DNA of 5,291 nt from contig CABTWP010000083.1 of assembly GCA_902488525.1 (NCBI GenBank), positions 1-5,291 on the forward strand, given 5' to 3'. Of the stretch, positions 4,952-5,291 are shown in pieces (position 1 is the stretch's first letter; every line of letters starts with the position of its first letter). The position numbers and the translations under genes were made by a program. The DNA comes from an uncultured Collinsella sp. (GTDB taxonomy: Bacteria; Actinomycetota; Coriobacteriia; Coriobacteriales; Coriobacteriaceae). The notes below the pieces were generated by a model. The model had not been told where the DNA came from and searched no databases. It was given only the letters and a program-made list of their open reading frames with translations.

Positions 4952-5291
4952 CGTCCTCATCCCCTTCCACAGAAAGCTGGGACTGGGCGCCACCAAGGCC
5001 CAGCAGGTCGTACTTGTCAATGCCGATGATGATTGCGATCAGGGCGACGCCGAGGACGGGCACGTTGGCATAGGAGCACAGCAGGAAGCCCAGGAAGTAG
5101 AACGGCACGAGCTGCTTGGTAAGCACCAGACGGCCGAGCATGGCGAAGCCCATGGCAGGCAGGATGTTGGCTGCGACGCCAAAGCCATCGAGGACGAACG
5201 TCGGGATGAAGTCGAGCAGGCCCTGAACGGCGTCGGCACCCAGATAGAAGGAGACCGAGCACAGGATAAAGGCCAGGACGACAATCACGAG
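4941..5291 (-). CDS. PTS EIIC, C-terminal part (residues 142-257; joins base 1 side)
   Basis: This is the rest of the EIIC gene whose start is at 564. The frame is open from the window end (codon 142) to the TAA at 4943-4941. Codons 142-188 are the repeated part also present at 1-141. It contains hydrophobic segments near 143-160 and 201-228, the IDKYDLLGLGG stretch (232-242), and an acidic tail ending EGDEDDDF. The last 11 bp overlap the start of EIID, which implies translational coupling. An apparent start at 5288 (GTG) is only the window edge, not a real start. Confidence 0.93.
   Translation of the reverse strand, partial: LVIVVLAFILCSVSFYLGADAVQGLLDFIPTFVLDGFGVAANILPAMGFAMLGRLVLTKQLVPFYFLGFLLCSYANVPVLGVALIAIIIGIDKYDLLGLGGAQSQLSVEGDEDDDF
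5151..5291. repeat. Right copy of the 141-bp terminal direct repeat
   Basis: Identical to 1-141. Removing one copy and joining the ends yields a 5150-bp loop with an intact EIIC frame across the join, which supports real continuity of the DNA at this point. Confidence 0.95.

Noticed and set aside
4952..5020. EIID starts upstream of 4951
   Set aside because: They lie deep in EIIC or too close to the ribosome site. MTSNSENQ at 4951 fits the site and the usual family length.
1..5291. tRNA, rRNA, CRISPR array, insertion sequence or prophage gene
   Set aside because: No cloverleaf, no spaced repeat array, no inverted terminal repeats and no transposase or phage-like protein were seen on either strand.
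1..5291. Long terminal repeats of a mobile element
   Set aside because: The 141-bp repeat lies inside the EIIC coding frame and joins into one intact gene. Its length matches an assembly overlap rather than an element end.

Overview
The first 141 bases (1-141) are identical to the last 141 (5151-5291). The window is therefore best read as a closed loop of 5150 bp cut inside a gene. The same pattern would arise from a free DNA circle or from a head-to-tail tandem array assembled with a 141-base overlap. All supported genes lie on the minus strand. The base composition is GC-rich, the Shine-Dalgarno sites are strong, and a complete mannose/sorbose-type PTS is present. Together these fit a gut actinobacterium of the Coriobacteriia (Collinsella or a relative). 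That is a style judgement; no marker gene is present.

Layout in transcription order around the loop. Promoter module B (2951-3025) drives a SIS-domain sugar-phosphate deglycase of the FrlB/FraB/GfrF type (2901-1840), then PTS EIIA (1818-1399), then PTS EIIB (1341-859). A GC-rich hairpin follows at 825-847. Promoter module A (703-777) drives PTS EIIC (from 564, through the window end, to 4941), then EIID (4951-4127, overlapping EIIC by 11 bp). An intrinsic terminator at 4041-4078 is followed by a sugar-epimerase-like TIM barrel of the FrlC type (4014-3169), which ends in a second terminator (3113-3159) just before promoter B. So there are two transcription units. One carries the soluble PTS parts and the deglycase. 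The other carries the membrane PTS parts and the epimerase-like enzyme.

Inferred system: EIIA and EIIB carry phosphate to the EIIC/EIID permease, which imports and phosphorylates a sugar-amine conjugate. The SIS enzyme then splits this into a hexose phosphate plus an amine or amino acid, as in the Salmonella Gfr route for glucoselysine and fructoselysine. The TIM barrel may bring an epimeric substrate into the pathway. No separate FrlD-like kinase is present, as expected if the PTS phosphorylates the substrate. The exact substrate cannot be read from sequence.

Two things stand out. The loop carries a whole catabolic PTS system but no replication, mobilisation, recombinase or regulator gene. 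And the two promoters, 2.25 kb apart, share an exact 15-base box and an exact 14-base box, plus an upstream 11-base element at the same distance from the -10. This looks like co-regulation by one regulator encoded elsewhere.
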